This document shows positions 50,499-59,782 of a stretch of 64,000 bases of DNA, piece after piece (the stretch's first letter is position 1; every line of letters begins with the position of its first letter). The notes below the pieces were generated by a model. It did not search any database. It saw only the letters and a list, made by a program, of their open reading frames with translations, and was not told the origin of the DNA. Position numbers and translations under genes: made by a program. This DNA comes from UBA6544 sp049601975 (GTDB lineage: Bacteria; Pseudomonadota; Alphaproteobacteria; UBA8366). The stretch covers positions 1 through 64,000 of the forward strand of contig JBMYRC010000004.1 in assembly GCA_049601975.1 (NCBI GenBank), given 5' to 3'.

Positions 50499-52691
50499 TT
50501 ACGCCGTCGCCATATATTCGGGCAGCCAACCTTCGTGCACTTCCCTTAACCTATCGACACATATGGTAATGCCGTTCGGCAATTTCAACGTTTCGCCGCC
50601 GGTCCTTCCCAGAATTAGAGCCGTAACGTTTGCTGCTTTCGCTTTCGACAGTATTGCTTCGGGCGCATCGGTAATGCAAAGATAGCGCGCCTGATCCTCG
50701 CCGAAGTACCAAGCGTGCGATGCCATTTTGGGGACTGCGTCAATTTCGGCGCCCAATTTTCCGGCTAGGGCCATTTCCGCCAATCCAACCAAGAGACCGC
50801 CGTCGCTTAGATCGTGACATGCGGTTATGACACCGGATCGAATTGCCTCGCGCACGAGGTTGCCGTTGCGGCGCTCCGCCTCCAGGTCGACTTGGGGAGG
50901 AGCCCCTTCTTCGCCATTACAAATTTCGCGCAGATAGATCGAAGAGCCGAGCCAACCCTGTGTCTCACCGATCAACACGATCGATTGATTCGCACCCGGC
51001 AACGCTATGCCGACGATCTGCGAGATATCCGGGATAAGTCCGACGCCACCGATGACGGGGGTCGGTAGGATGGCTTCGCCGTTGGTCTCATTATAGAGCG
51101 AAACATTGCCCGAGACGACAGGGAATTCGAGCGCCGCCGCCGCCGCGCCGATGCCTTTCACGCAGCCGACAAACTGCCCCATGATCGGTCGGCGTTCGGG
51201 ATTGCCAAAATTTAGATTGTTCGTCAATGCGAGCGGAGTGGCGCCTACGGCGGTGAGGTTCCGCCAGGCTTCGACGACCGCCTGACGGCCACCGCTTTCG
51301 GGGTGGGTCTTGCAGTATCTCGGTGTGCAGTCCGTGGTGACTGCCAATCCCTGTTGGCTGCCGTGAATGCGGACCACAGCAGCATCGCCGCCCGGACGCT
51401 GCACGGTATCGGCCATCACCATGTGGTCGTATTGCTCCCAAATCCAGCGTTTGGAGCACATGTCCGGAGACGACATGATCTTGGTCAACGTTGCTGGGAT
51501 ATCGTCGGTGCCGAGGACATTCTCCGCGCGGATGGTTGCGGGCGCCGAAATTTCGTCATAGGGCCGGTCGTATTCCGGCGAGGCTTCGACCAGGGGGGCG
51601 ACGGGGATATCAACGACCGTATCGCCTTTTTCCTTCACCACAAGGGCACCAGAATCGGTGATGCGACCGACGACGGCGAAATCCAACTCCCACTTCTCGA
51701 AGATGCGGCGCGCGGCATCTTCCGCCTCCGGCTTCAACACCATGAGCATGCGTTCCTGGCTTTCGGACAACATCAGCTCATACGGCGTCATCGCGGCTTC
51801 GCGGGCCGGCACGGCATCCAAGTCGAGCTCGATGCCGACGCCGCCCTTATCCGCCATTTCGACGGATGAGCAGGTGAGGCCCGCGGCTCCCATATCCTGG
51901 ATCGCGATGATCGAATCGGTTGCCATCAACTCAAGACAGGCTTCCAGTAACAATTTCTCGGTGAAGGGATCGCCGACCTGCACGGTTGGGCGCTTTTCCT
52001 CCGAATCCTCGGAAAACTCGGCCGATGCCATGGTGGCACCATGGATACCGTCGCGCCCCGTCTTGGAGCCCACATAGACCACTGGATTGCCGAGTCCCGC
52101 CGCCGCCGAATAGAAGATCTTATCCGCATCGGCGAGGCCGACCGTCATCGCGTTGACCAGGATATTGCCGTTATAAGCGGAATGGAAATTCACTTCACCG
52201 GCTACGGTGGGAATGCCCATGCAATTGCCGTAACCGCCAATCCCCGCCACCACGCCGCCGACCAAATGCCGGGTCTTGGGATGATCCGGGGCGCCGAAGC
52301 GAAGCGAGTTTAAATTAGCTACCGGGCGGGCGCCCATTGTGAAGACGTCGCGCATAATGCCGCCGACACCCGTTGCCGCCCCTTGGTAAGGTTCGATGAA
52401 GGAGGGGTGGTTGTGGCTTTCGATTTTGAAGACCACGGCGCGGCCGTTGCCGATATCGACGACACCGGCGTTCTCGCCCGGCCCTTGAATGACCTGCGGG
52501 CCGTCCGTCGGCAGGGTTTTTAGCCACTTTCGGGACGACTTATAGGAACAATGTTCCGACCACATGACGGAAAAAATACCGAGTTCGTTTATGTTGGGGG
52601 CCCGACCCATGATATTGAGCAGGGTTTGGTATTCGTCCGGTGTCAGGCCGTGTTCAGCGACAATTTCTGGGGTGATTTGGTAGGTGTTCAC
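50499..52691 (-). CDS. purL: Phosphoribosylformylglycinamidine synthase, large subunit
   Basis: ATP-dependent amidotransferase subunit without glutaminase domain (small PurL type), 730 residues, working with PurQ and PurS. Seen: ELGIFSVMWSEHCSYKSSR with the conserved WSEHC, ESHNHPSFIEPYQGAATGVG, VGSKTGRDGIHGATMASAEF, QDMGAAGLTCSSVEMADKGG, and in the second half ITACHDLSDGGLLVGLAEMA. Overlap of 4 bases with purQ. Catalyses the fourth step of purine synthesis. Confidence 0.97.
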   Translation of the reverse strand: MNTYQITPEIVAEHGLTPDEYQTLLNIMGRAPNINELGIFSVMWSEHCSYKSSRKWLKTLPTDGPQVIQGPGENAGVVDIGNGRAVVFKIESHNHPSFIEPYQGAATGVGGIMRDVFTMGARPVANLNSLRFGAPDHPKTRHLVGGVVAGIGGYGNCMGIPTVAGEVNFHSAYNGNILVNAMTVGLADADKIFYSAAAGLGNPVVYVGSKTGRDGIHGATMASAEFSEDSEEKRPTVQVGDPFTEKLLLEACLELMATDSIIAIQDMGAAGLTCSSVEMADKGGVGIELDLDAVPAREAAMTPYELMLSESQERMLMVLKPEAEDAARRIFEKWELDFAVVGRITDSGALVVKEKGDTVVDIPVAPLVEASPEYDRPYDEISAPATIRAENVLGTDDIPATLTKIMSSPDMCSKRWIWEQYDHMVMADTVQRPGGDAAVVRIHGSQQGLAVTTDCTPRYCKTHPESGGRQAVVEAWRNLTAVGATPLALTNNLNFGNPERRPIMGQFVGCVKGIGAAAAALEFPVVSGNVSLYNETNGEAILPTPVIGGVGLIPDISQIVGIALPGANQSIVLIGETQGWLGSSIYLREICNGEEGAPPQVDLEAERRNGNLVREAIRSGVITACHDLSDGGLLVGLAEMALAGKLGAEIDAVPKMASHAWYFGEDQARYLCITDAPEAILSKAKAANVTALILGRTGGETLKLPNGITICVDRLREVHEGWLPEYMATA

Positions 52692-53377
52692 GAAAGTGCC
52701 CCCACCAGGCCATTGAACATTGCCTTGCCGTCCGTGCCGCCATGTTGTGCGTCGGCGGCGCGTTCGGGATGGGGCATCATGCCGAGGACCGTTTTCGTCT
52801 CGTTGAAGATGCCGGCAATATTACGCGCGGCTCCGTTCGGATTGCCTTCCGCGTTGACGTCTCCCGACGGTGTCGAATAGCGCATCGCGACGCGGCCCTC
52901 TCCTTCAAGTCGGTCGAGCGTGTTGTTGTCGGCGAAGTAGTTACCCTCGTTATGGGCGACTGGAATTTCCACGATCTGGCCTTCTTCGTATCTGGCGGTG
53001 AAGAGTGATTGGCTGGTTTCGATGCGAAGGTGCACCGGACGGCAAATGTATTTCAAGTTGGCGTTCTGCATCAGGACACCGGGCAATAGGCCGCTTTCCG
53101 TCAGAATTTGGAAACCGTTGCAGATGCCGAGGGTCGGCACGCCGTTGTCTGCCGCTTCCTTGACTTCACGCATGATCGGGGAGTGCGCGGCCATGGCTCC
53201 GCAGCGCAGGTAATCGCCATAGGAAAATCCACCCGGCACGACGATGAGATCGACCTTGGGCAGGTCGTGATCACCATGCCAGACCATATCAACCGGCTGT
53301 CCGCTGGCAGTTTCTAATGCGACTTTGGCGTCGCGGTCGCAATTCGATCCGGGGAAAACGATGACGGCGGCTCTCAC
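52688..53377 (-). CDS. purQ: Phosphoribosylformylglycinamidine synthase, glutaminase subunit
   Basis: Class I glutamine amidotransferase of 229 residues: RAAVIVFPGSNCDRDAKVAL at the start, GGFSYGDYLRCGAMAAHSPI, the nucleophile Cys in PTLGICNGFQILTESG, and His/Glu in MMPHPERAAD. It hydrolyses glutamine and passes ammonia to PurL. I chose the GTG at 53377, which has GAGGAG upstream and gives the usual start; the longer frame (53410) adds unrelated residues. Confidence 0.96.
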   Translation of the reverse strand: MRAAVIVFPGSNCDRDAKVALETASGQPVDMVWHGDHDLPKVDLIVVPGGFSYGDYLRCGAMAAHSPIMREVKEAADNGVPTLGICNGFQILTESGLLPGVLMQNANLKYICRPVHLRIETSQSLFTARYEEGQIVEIPVAHNEGNYFADNNTLDRLEGEGRVAMRYSTPSGDVNAEGNPNGAARNIAGIFNETKTVLGMMPHPERAADAQHGGTDGKAMFNGLVGALS

Positions 53378-53396
53378 GGCAGCGCGCGCTCCTCTA

Positions 53397-53636
53397 TTAT
53401 TCGACCTCAATGCGGTAATTCTCGATCACCATATTGGCCAAAAGCTTTTTGCACATCTCGTCGCTTTGGGCGCGGGCCTTTTCGGGGTCGGTCTCGGCGA
53501 GTTCAAGTTCGATATATCTACCGATCCGAACGCCGTCCACACCGCCGAAACCAAGGCCCTCTAGTGCATTGCCGATGGCTTTCCCTTGCGGGTCCAAAAC
53601 GCCGTTCTTTAAAGTAACATGCACCTTGACCTTCAT
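53397..53636 (-). CDS. purS: Phosphoribosylformylglycinamidine synthase, PurS subunit
   Basis: 79 residues: KVKVHVTLKNGVLDPQGKAI, NALEGLGFGGVDGVRIGRYI, ANMVIENYRIEVE. A small dimeric subunit that links PurL and PurQ. Its ATG overlaps the purC stop by one base and it ends 19 bases before purQ. Confidence 0.96.
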   Translation of the reverse strand: MKVKVHVTLKNGVLDPQGKAIGNALEGLGFGGVDGVRIGRYIELELAETDPEKARAQSDEMCKKLLANMVIENYRIEVE

Positions 53637-54403
53637 TACTTCACTATCTCCGGTCCTTGGATGTCGTTGGTCCCGGCCTCGGGCAAAATGCCGAGACGGC
53701 GGGCAATTTCTTGATAGGCCTCTGATTCGCGTCCAAGATCAAGATCGAAACGGTCGGAATCGAGCCGTTCGTTGCTCGCGATGTCCCAAATCCGGCAGGT
53801 GTCTGGGCTGATTTCATCGGCGAGTACGACGCGCATTTCTCCGGTCTCCTCGTACATTCTTCCGAATTCCGTTCGAAAATCTACCAGCCGCAGGCCGGCG
53901 GCAACGAATAGCCCAGAGAGGAAATCGTTTATCCTGAGCGCTAAAGCCAGCATATCGTCGATATCCTGCGGCGCGGCCCAGCCAAAGGCGGTGATATGTT
54001 CTTCCGAAACCATCGGATTGCCGAGTTCCGCCGATTTGTAATAGTACTCGACGATAGAGCGCGGCATCGGTGTGCCGGGCTGGATGCCGAAGCGCTCCGC
54101 GAATTCGCCCGCAGCCGTGTTTCGGATTATTAATTGCAACGGAATTATTTCGAGCTCGCGGATCAATTGTTCCCGCATGTTGAGACGACGAAGAAAATGA
54201 GTGGGTATTCCTAAATCCTGCAAGCGCATCATAAAGAATTCGGAAATCCGATTGCTCAGCACCCCTTTGCCGGTGATGGTCCCGCTGCGTTTGCCGTCAT
54301 GTGCCGCCACGTCGTCCTTGAACGACATCACCATCGTGCCCGGCTCCGGACCCTCGTAAAGGATCTTGTCCTGACCTTCGTAGATCCGTCTGCGTTTTGC
54401 CAT
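53636..54403 (-). CDS. purC: Phosphoribosylaminoimidazole-succinocarboxamide synthase
   Basis: SAICAR synthase of 255 residues: RRRIYEGQDKILYEGPEPG, FKDDVAAHDGKRSGTITGKG, GIPTHFLRRLNMREQLIREL, TPMPRSIVEYYYKSAELGNP, LVDFRTEFGRMYEETGEMRV, LADEISPDTCRIWD. Catalyses the eighth step of purine synthesis. ATG at 54403 with AGAGG upstream. First gene of the purC-purS-purQ-purL-bolA-grxD run. Confidence 0.97.
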   Translation of the reverse strand: MAKRRRIYEGQDKILYEGPEPGTMVMSFKDDVAAHDGKRSGTITGKGVLSNRISEFFMMRLQDLGIPTHFLRRLNMREQLIRELEIIPLQLIIRNTAAGEFAERFGIQPGTPMPRSIVEYYYKSAELGNPMVSEEHITAFGWAAPQDIDDMLALALRINDFLSGLFVAAGLRLVDFRTEFGRMYEETGEMRVVLADEISPDTCRIWDIASNERLDSDRFDLDLGRESEAYQEIARRLGILPEAGTNDIQGPEIVK

Positions 54404-54516
54404 CTTAGGGCCTCTTCGCGCCGTGAATTTAGGGCGATCTGAAAGCGTCTGAGCGCGGGGTTCATATAGCAAGCGAGAGATGGCGGCACAATCCGCGATC
54501 ATGTCTCGCCAGTGTT

Positions 54517-55263
54517 TCAGACCGGTAGATATTCAGTGCGGTCCGGGCGCCCCGCCGCGAAGAGATAAATACCGGCAGGTTTTTCGGCGCCGGGCCGCGG
54601 CATTGCCAGCAACGTGCTGGAAACCGTACCGAAACCCCAGTCGCTGGAAATGCACATGGCGGACGAAGGGCCAATCGCTGGATCGCAAGTTTCATCGGCG
54701 AGAAGGGCCCGCCAAGCGGACCAATTAGCGCTGTCGGGGTCGGGAATGTCGGCTGCCTCAAATTGCGATAGGAAAGCGTCGATCCGGGCGTTCCGGCGGT
54801 CGTTGATTTCCTGAGACGTCAACATTGATAAGCCATCAGGCACTTCTTCGACGGCGATTCGCGCCGCCTGAGCCCGATTCGCAATATGAAACACGTTGGC
54901 GTTGTCGCCAACGACCAAATTGAAACTGCGGTAGGCGTGAGCGTCGATCTGCCCAAGCGCCTCGGCCGCGCTGTCCGCGTCGGCGTGATCAAGAGCCTCG
55001 AGGACCAGTTCGCCCCGGCTGCGTTTGTCGGTGCTGGGGCCGAGCGAGCCTTCGCGATTGAGGATGGCGGCGAAGACACCGTGGTCGTTCCGGCCGAGCC
55101 AACTGCCGCCCGCCAATCGGTCGCGCCCGGCGATGACATCGCGGCGGTCATCCCAATGTCGAGCTGGCGGATCCCAGGGGCGATCCATCATTTCGTCGCG
55201 GTTTGCGGCGGCAATTAGCGGCCAAGGATGGCCTGGTCGCCGAAGAATAATGATCGAACACAT
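54517..55263 (-). CDS. NRDE-family (TANGO2-like) protein
   Basis: 248 residues. The family-defining AANRDE motif is near the start (PLIAAANRDEMMDRPWDPPA), followed by GRDRLAGGSWLGRNDHGVFA and a C-terminal GFGTVSSTLLAMPRPG. The fold resembles Ntn hydrolases and the N-terminal Cys after Met (MCSIIIL) could be the nucleophile. Cellular role is unclear; the human relative TANGO2 affects lipid and haem metabolism. Separated from purC by 113 bases, same strand. Confidence 0.88.
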   Translation of the reverse strand: MCSIIILRRPGHPWPLIAAANRDEMMDRPWDPPARHWDDRRDVIAGRDRLAGGSWLGRNDHGVFAAILNREGSLGPSTDKRSRGELVLEALDHADADSAAEALGQIDAHAYRSFNLVVGDNANVFHIANRAQAARIAVEEVPDGLSMLTSQEINDRRNARIDAFLSQFEAADIPDPDSANWSAWRALLADETCDPAIGPSSAMCISSDWGFGTVSSTLLAMPRPGAEKPAGIYLFAAGRPDRTEYLPV

Positions 55264-55449
55264 AGGGATCACGCATAGCAGCCCGACGGAAGCGGCGCAA
55301 ACGGCGAAATTAAGAACGCGATAATTCGCCTCGAGGCGTTGAATCAGCCGGGTTCATCCGTATATCTAAATCGTACCCGGATGGAGCCGAGCGTGAGTTA
55401 CAATCGGTCGACGTGAGCGCTAGCAAATTTTACCTGAGGATTATGCCAG

Positions 55450-55767
55450 ATGAGCCAATTCGACAAGCGCGAGAAAGGTTTCGAGCAGAAACATAGCCGC
55501 GATCAGGAGTTTAATTTTAAGGTTCAAGCGCGCCGCAATAAGCTGCTCGGGGAATGGGCGGCTGATAAGCTTGGCTTGGATGGCGCCGCCGCTGTTGCCT
55601 ATGCGAAGGAAGTCATCGTCTCGGATTTCGACGAGCCCGGTGACGAAGATGTGTTGCGTAAGGTTTTCGGCGATTTGGAAGCGAAAGGCGTAGACACCAG
55701 CGAGCATCTCGTCCGCAAGGAAATGGACAAGTTACTGGAAGTCGCGCGGAACGAACTTTCGGATTAA
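55450..55767 (+). CDS. F1-ATPase inhibitor zeta subunit (DUF1476)
   Basis: 105-residue protein typical of Alphaproteobacteria: SQFDKREKGFEQKHSRDQEF at the N-terminus (the inhibitory segment), FKVQARRNKLLGEWAADKLG, YAKEVIVSDFDEPGDEDVL, VDTSEHLVRKEMDKLLEVAR. In Paracoccus the protein binds the F1 sector and blocks hydrolysis, like mitochondrial IF1. Its usual place beside purC is kept here. TGAGGA precedes the ATG. Confidence 0.93.
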   Translation: MSQFDKREKGFEQKHSRDQEFNFKVQARRNKLLGEWAADKLGLDGAAAVAYAKEVIVSDFDEPGDEDVLRKVFGDLEAKGVDTSEHLVRKEMDKLLEVARNELSD

Positions 55768-55780
55768 TCCCAAGCTTCCA

Positions 55781-57655
55781 CTAACGGGTTTCGGCATCCG
55801 CGACAACGGCGGCAATATTAGCGACAGCGTACGCGCGCGCCGTTTCGTTGGAGATAGCCTGTACTGCCCGGATCGATAATTTCGACTGACCTATTTTCCC
55901 TGCAGCGACGGCAACGGAGCGCAATGCTCTGTTTCTTGGTGTTTCGGGCGGCGATGTTGCGTCGATATTTTCACTTGTGATTTGCGGGGTACCGGAGGAA
56001 TCGTCCGGAATTCTCGCCGCAGTATCGAAGGCCTGCAGCACGAAGCCCGCCGCCAATTGCGCATCCGTAATATTGGAGAGCATTTCGGCGAAGTCTTTGT
56101 GATTGGTGTCCCGCCATGCCAATCGCCAAGCGACATCGAGATTATCCTGTGCCATTTGTTTTTGGTCGATATTGGCCAGAGCGACCGCCATTTGCGATAG
56201 AATCGTGACCCGAGGCTTCAATGTGGGAAGCCGCTTTGCCAACTCCCGGACGCGGGAGAAGAGGGATACCGCTGCCTCCGGCGCACCGACGCGGCGTTGG
56301 ATTTCAACGGTTTTGAGCAACGCCCATTCCAAGCTTTCAGGATTAATCTTCTTGAATGGAGTGTCTGCCAGACCCTTCGCTAAGAGCGCGCTCGCATTCA
56401 TGCGGTCTCCCGCAATTCCTTTGACGTTCGCAAGGGCGGTAAATATCTGCGAGCGCATGCCGACATAGGGTATGTAGTCGGTCACTGTTTCCGCGTTGGT
56501 GTGATCGTTGATAGACATCATCGCTTTGCCCATCGCCAACATGGTGAGCGCCTGCATGCGTCTGTCTCTGATATAACCTGCCATTTTGAAGGCGTCGGCA
56601 TGGCGGCCGAGTTCGGCCTGGTGGCGAACCATATGCTTGATGACGTTGAAGCGGAGTTCTTCGGATCCGAGGCGTTTTGTGTCTTGAAATGCTAAGCTGA
56701 ACAACGGCACGGCAGCGTCGATGTTGCCCTTTTTTCCTGTGGCGCTGGCTACGGCGGACAGGGCGTGTGCCTTGTGACCAATATCTCGTATGGATCGAAC
56801 GAGGCCCATCGCCGTGTTGTTATCGCCTGCCAACACATAACTGCCCGCCATATTCGCGATACGGTCGACGCGCCCGTCGAAATCGGATTCCAGCAACAGG
56901 GGACGCAGATGCCGTAAAGTGATAAGAGCATCCTTATTATACCCGGCATCAATCTGGGCATAGGCAATTCGTAGCAAGACGTCCGTCGTTTCTGTTATAT
57001 CTTCTTTTAAGGTTTTTGCGAGAGCGAACGCTCTGCCAAACATCTTTTTTGCAGAAGCGGCGACCTTTTGGTCCCGACTGGCTGCCGCCTTGTCTGCGAT
57101 CAATAAATAAGCGTTAAGCCGCTCGAGCGGGATGGATATGCGTTTGGCAGTCGACAGAGCGGCCGAGAAGTCGCCCATATCCGTTTGGCGGTTTGCGATC
57201 TCCAGATACGTATCGTCGGCGCCTCTTTTTCGGCCTTTTGTTGGAACCAGCTTCACCGATTCCGCTAATGTTCTCCGTGCTGTTTTCGTGCGACCTTTCC
57301 GCAGGTGATAATCTGACGTGAGGATGCGGGCACGGACACGCCAAAGCCGATCTCTGATATTTTTAAGCTCGATGCGCGAGGCTTTCAGCTTACCGCGTTT
57401 GAGTTGCATTTCGACCAGTCCGGCAAAGGCCCGGCCTCGATCGAGGTCGCTCTTCAAGCTCAGCGCCGCAATCCTCAGCAGGCGGACGCTGTCCTCGACC
57501 TTCTCGGTGCCGATTGTTGCTAGTGCCGGTCCCGCGAATGCCGCGAGGCACAGAACGAGGACGGCGAGACGGCTAGCTGCCGAAGACGCGTTTGAAAATC
57601 GTGTCCACGTGTTTTGTGTGATAACCGAGATCGAACAACTCCTCGAGATCGTCAT
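55781..57655 (-). CDS. Large secreted helical-repeat (TPR-like) protein
   Basis: About 624 residues with a hydrophobic export segment (RLAVLVLCLAAFAGPALA, ending ~46 residues from the chosen start), then repeated helix pairs throughout, e.g. RLLRIAALSLKSDLDRGRAF, SAALSTAKRISIPLERLNAY, DVLLRIAYAQIDAGYNKDAL, RIANMAGSYVLAGDNNTAMG, NVKGIAGDRMNASALLAKGL, all of TPR style. No enzyme motif. The start is uncertain: no good start lies downstream of the purB stop, so the ATG at 57655 (or GTG at 57679) overlaps purB by about 83 bases, an unusual overlap. Function unknown. Confidence 0.72.
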   Translation of the reverse strand: MTISRSCSISVITQNTWTRFSNASSAASRLAVLVLCLAAFAGPALATIGTEKVEDSVRLLRIAALSLKSDLDRGRAFAGLVEMQLKRGKLKASRIELKNIRDRLWRVRARILTSDYHLRKGRTKTARRTLAESVKLVPTKGRKRGADDTYLEIANRQTDMGDFSAALSTAKRISIPLERLNAYLLIADKAAASRDQKVAASAKKMFGRAFALAKTLKEDITETTDVLLRIAYAQIDAGYNKDALITLRHLRPLLLESDFDGRVDRIANMAGSYVLAGDNNTAMGLVRSIRDIGHKAHALSAVASATGKKGNIDAAVPLFSLAFQDTKRLGSEELRFNVIKHMVRHQAELGRHADAFKMAGYIRDRRMQALTMLAMGKAMMSINDHTNAETVTDYIPYVGMRSQIFTALANVKGIAGDRMNASALLAKGLADTPFKKINPESLEWALLKTVEIQRRVGAPEAAVSLFSRVRELAKRLPTLKPRVTILSQMAVALANIDQKQMAQDNLDVAWRLAWRDTNHKDFAEMLSNITDAQLAAGFVLQAFDTAARIPDDSSGTPQITSENIDATSPPETPRNRALRSVAVAAGKIGQSKLSIRAVQAISNETARAYAVANIAAVVADAETR

Positions 57656-58868
57656 TGCTAAGATACTCGCCGATTTCACTGTCGGATATCAAAAGGTTTA
57701 AGAAAGACGCATCGCCTTTCCAAACATCCATCGCGTTGCGTTGTACCGCTTGATAGGCATCTTCACGGCTCATGCCCCGCTGGGTCAGCCCCAACAGAAC
57801 CCGTTGAGAATGAACCAAGCCTTTCAATTGGTCCAGATTGGCCATCATTGTATCAGGATAGACGAGCAGTTTGTCCATCATTCCCGCCATACGCATCAGG
57901 GCGAAATCGAGGGTCACCGTTGCGTCCGGCCCGATCATGCGCTCGACCGATGAATGAGAGATATCGCGTTCGTGCCAAAGCGCCACATTCTCCATCGCCG
58001 GGACGACGGCGGATCGCACAATTCGGGCGAGGCCGGTGAGATTTTCCGTCAGGATGGGATTACGCTTGTGCGGCATCGCCGAGGAGCCCTTCTGACCTTC
58101 AGAGAAGAATTCTTCCACTTCCCGGACTTCCGTGCGTTGCAGGTGGCGAATTTCGACAGAGAGACGCTCGATCGACGAGGCAATAATGCCGAGGACGGCA
58201 AAGAATGCGGCATGCCGGTCACGCGGAATAACCTGGGTCGAGACCGGCTCGGGCGTCAGGCCCAGTTTCTCGGCGACGTATTCCTCAACCCGTGGGTCGA
58301 TATTGGCGAAAGTGCCGACAGCACCCGAAATGGCGCAAGTGGCGATCTCTTTGCGGGCGTCGGCGAGGCGTTTGCGATTGCGGTCGAATTCGGCGTAATG
58401 CCCCGCCAGCTTGATCCCGAACGTGGTGGGCTCCGCGTGAATGCCGTGGCTGCGTCCGATGCAGACCGTATCCTTGTGCTCGATAGCACGACGTTTAAGG
58501 ACTTCCAGGACCCGGTCGAGATCGGCGAGCAGAATGTCCGCTGCTTGCGCCAATTGCACCGCGAAGCAAGTATCGAGCACATCTGATGATGTCATGCCCT
58601 GATGCAGGAAGCGTGCTTCAGGGCCAACGTGCTCCGCGACGTTCGTGAGGAAGGCGATGACGTCGTGCTTCGTCTCGCGCTCGATCTCGTCGATCCGGTC
58701 GACCTCAAATTTTCCGCGCTCCCAAATCGCCGCGGCGGCTTCCTTGGGAATGACGCCGAATTCGGCCAGCGCGTCGCAGGCATGAGCCTCGATTTCGAAC
58801 CAAATGCGGAACTTGTTCTCCGGTTCCCAGATTTTGGTCATTTTGGGCCGGCTGTAACGTGGAATCAT
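57573..58868 (-). CDS. purB: Adenylosuccinate lyase
   Basis: Fumarase-superfamily lyase of 431 residues acting twice in purine synthesis. Signature SEGQKGSSAMPHKRNPILTE; further SRPKMTKIWEPENKFRIWFE, FLHQGMTSSDVLDTCFAVQL, CIGRSHGIHAEPTTFGIKLA, ERMIGPDATVTLDFALMRMA. Complete, with a typical start (IPRYSRP). The downstream helical-repeat gene overlaps its 3' end. Confidence 0.97.
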   Translation of the reverse strand: MIPRYSRPKMTKIWEPENKFRIWFEIEAHACDALAEFGVIPKEAAAAIWERGKFEVDRIDEIERETKHDVIAFLTNVAEHVGPEARFLHQGMTSSDVLDTCFAVQLAQAADILLADLDRVLEVLKRRAIEHKDTVCIGRSHGIHAEPTTFGIKLAGHYAEFDRNRKRLADARKEIATCAISGAVGTFANIDPRVEEYVAEKLGLTPEPVSTQVIPRDRHAAFFAVLGIIASSIERLSVEIRHLQRTEVREVEEFFSEGQKGSSAMPHKRNPILTENLTGLARIVRSAVVPAMENVALWHERDISHSSVERMIGPDATVTLDFALMRMAGMMDKLLVYPDTMMANLDQLKGLVHSQRVLLGLTQRGMSREDAYQAVQRNAMDVWKGDASFLNLLISDSEIGEYLSNDDLEELFDLGYHTKHVDTIFKRVFGS

Positions 58869-59003
58869 GGAGAAGGACTTTCCTTAATCGAGACTTTCGG
58901 ATCTAACCGCATCCGGGGTCGGTTTCGGTAGTATCGCAAGGCCCCCTTGCGGGGGCACGGGAACATCTTATTATCTGCCCAAATCGACGAAAAGGGGAGA
59001 CCC

Positions 59004-59723
59004 ATGGAAGACATCAATCAATTGCGGATCGATCTCGCCGCAGCCTATCGATGGTCGGTCCGGTTCGGGCTGCATGAAGGGATCAGCAATCATTTTAGCG
59101 TCGCTTTAGACGATGACACCTTCTTGATCAATCCTCATGGGCTGCATTGGTCAGAAATTACGGCCTCCAGCATTCTCATCTGCGATGCGGATGGCAAGGT
59201 CCTGGAAGGTGATCATCCGGTTGAGCCAACTGCATTGTTCATCCATGGTCAAACCCACCGTGCCGCACCTCATGCGAAGGTCGTCCTGCACACCCATATG
59301 CCCTATGCGACGGCGATCACCATGCTGGAAGGCGGTCGGATCGAGCCCGTGGAGCAGAACGCAATCCGCTTCCACAATAAGATTGCCTACGACGACGAAT
59401 ACAACGGCTTGGCGTTGGATGAGGAAGAGGGCCTGAGGATTGCCTCCAAGCTTGGCAATAAGAAGGCGATGTTCCTTGCCAATCATGGGGTTGTCGTCGT
59501 CGGACCGAATGTCGCCGAGGCCTTCGATGATCTCTATTATTTGGAGCGCGCTGCGATGTTCCAGGTGCTGGCGCAATCCACCGGCAGGCCCTTTCGGCGC
59601 ATTCCGGAAAAAATTGTGGAGACCACGATTGAACAGATGAGCGGCGAGCGCGAGACAGCACTGCTTCACTTCGAGGCGTTGAAGCGTATCCTCGATAAGG
59701 AAGAGCCCGACTATGTCAACTAG
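59004..59723 (+). CDS. Class II aldolase/adducin-family protein
   Basis: 239 residues. Metal-binding His cluster in VVLHTHMPYATAI and the later ANHGVVVVGPNVAEAFDDLY; start IDLAAAYRWSVRFGLHEGIS, the usual GMNEGxxxH-like region with a Ser substitution (HEGISNHFSV). Related proteins cleave L-fuculose phosphate or rhamnulose phosphate, or are decarboxylases and adducin-like. ATG at 59004 with AAAGGGGAGA; the longer frame to 58947 lacks support. First of three genes with the Fe-S and aldolase genes. Confidence 0.86.
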   Translation: MEDINQLRIDLAAAYRWSVRFGLHEGISNHFSVALDDDTFLINPHGLHWSEITASSILICDADGKVLEGDHPVEPTALFIHGQTHRAAPHAKVVLHTHMPYATAITMLEGGRIEPVEQNAIRFHNKIAYDDEYNGLALDEEEGLRIASKLGNKKAMFLANHGVVVVGPNVAEAFDDLYYLERAAMFQVLAQSTGRPFRRIPEKIVETTIEQMSGERETALLHFEALKRILDKEEPDYVN

Positions 59724-59782
59724 ACGACCGGGACATTGCATTCCAAACCCCGATAGACCGGGATAAGGAGAAGGGAGACCCA

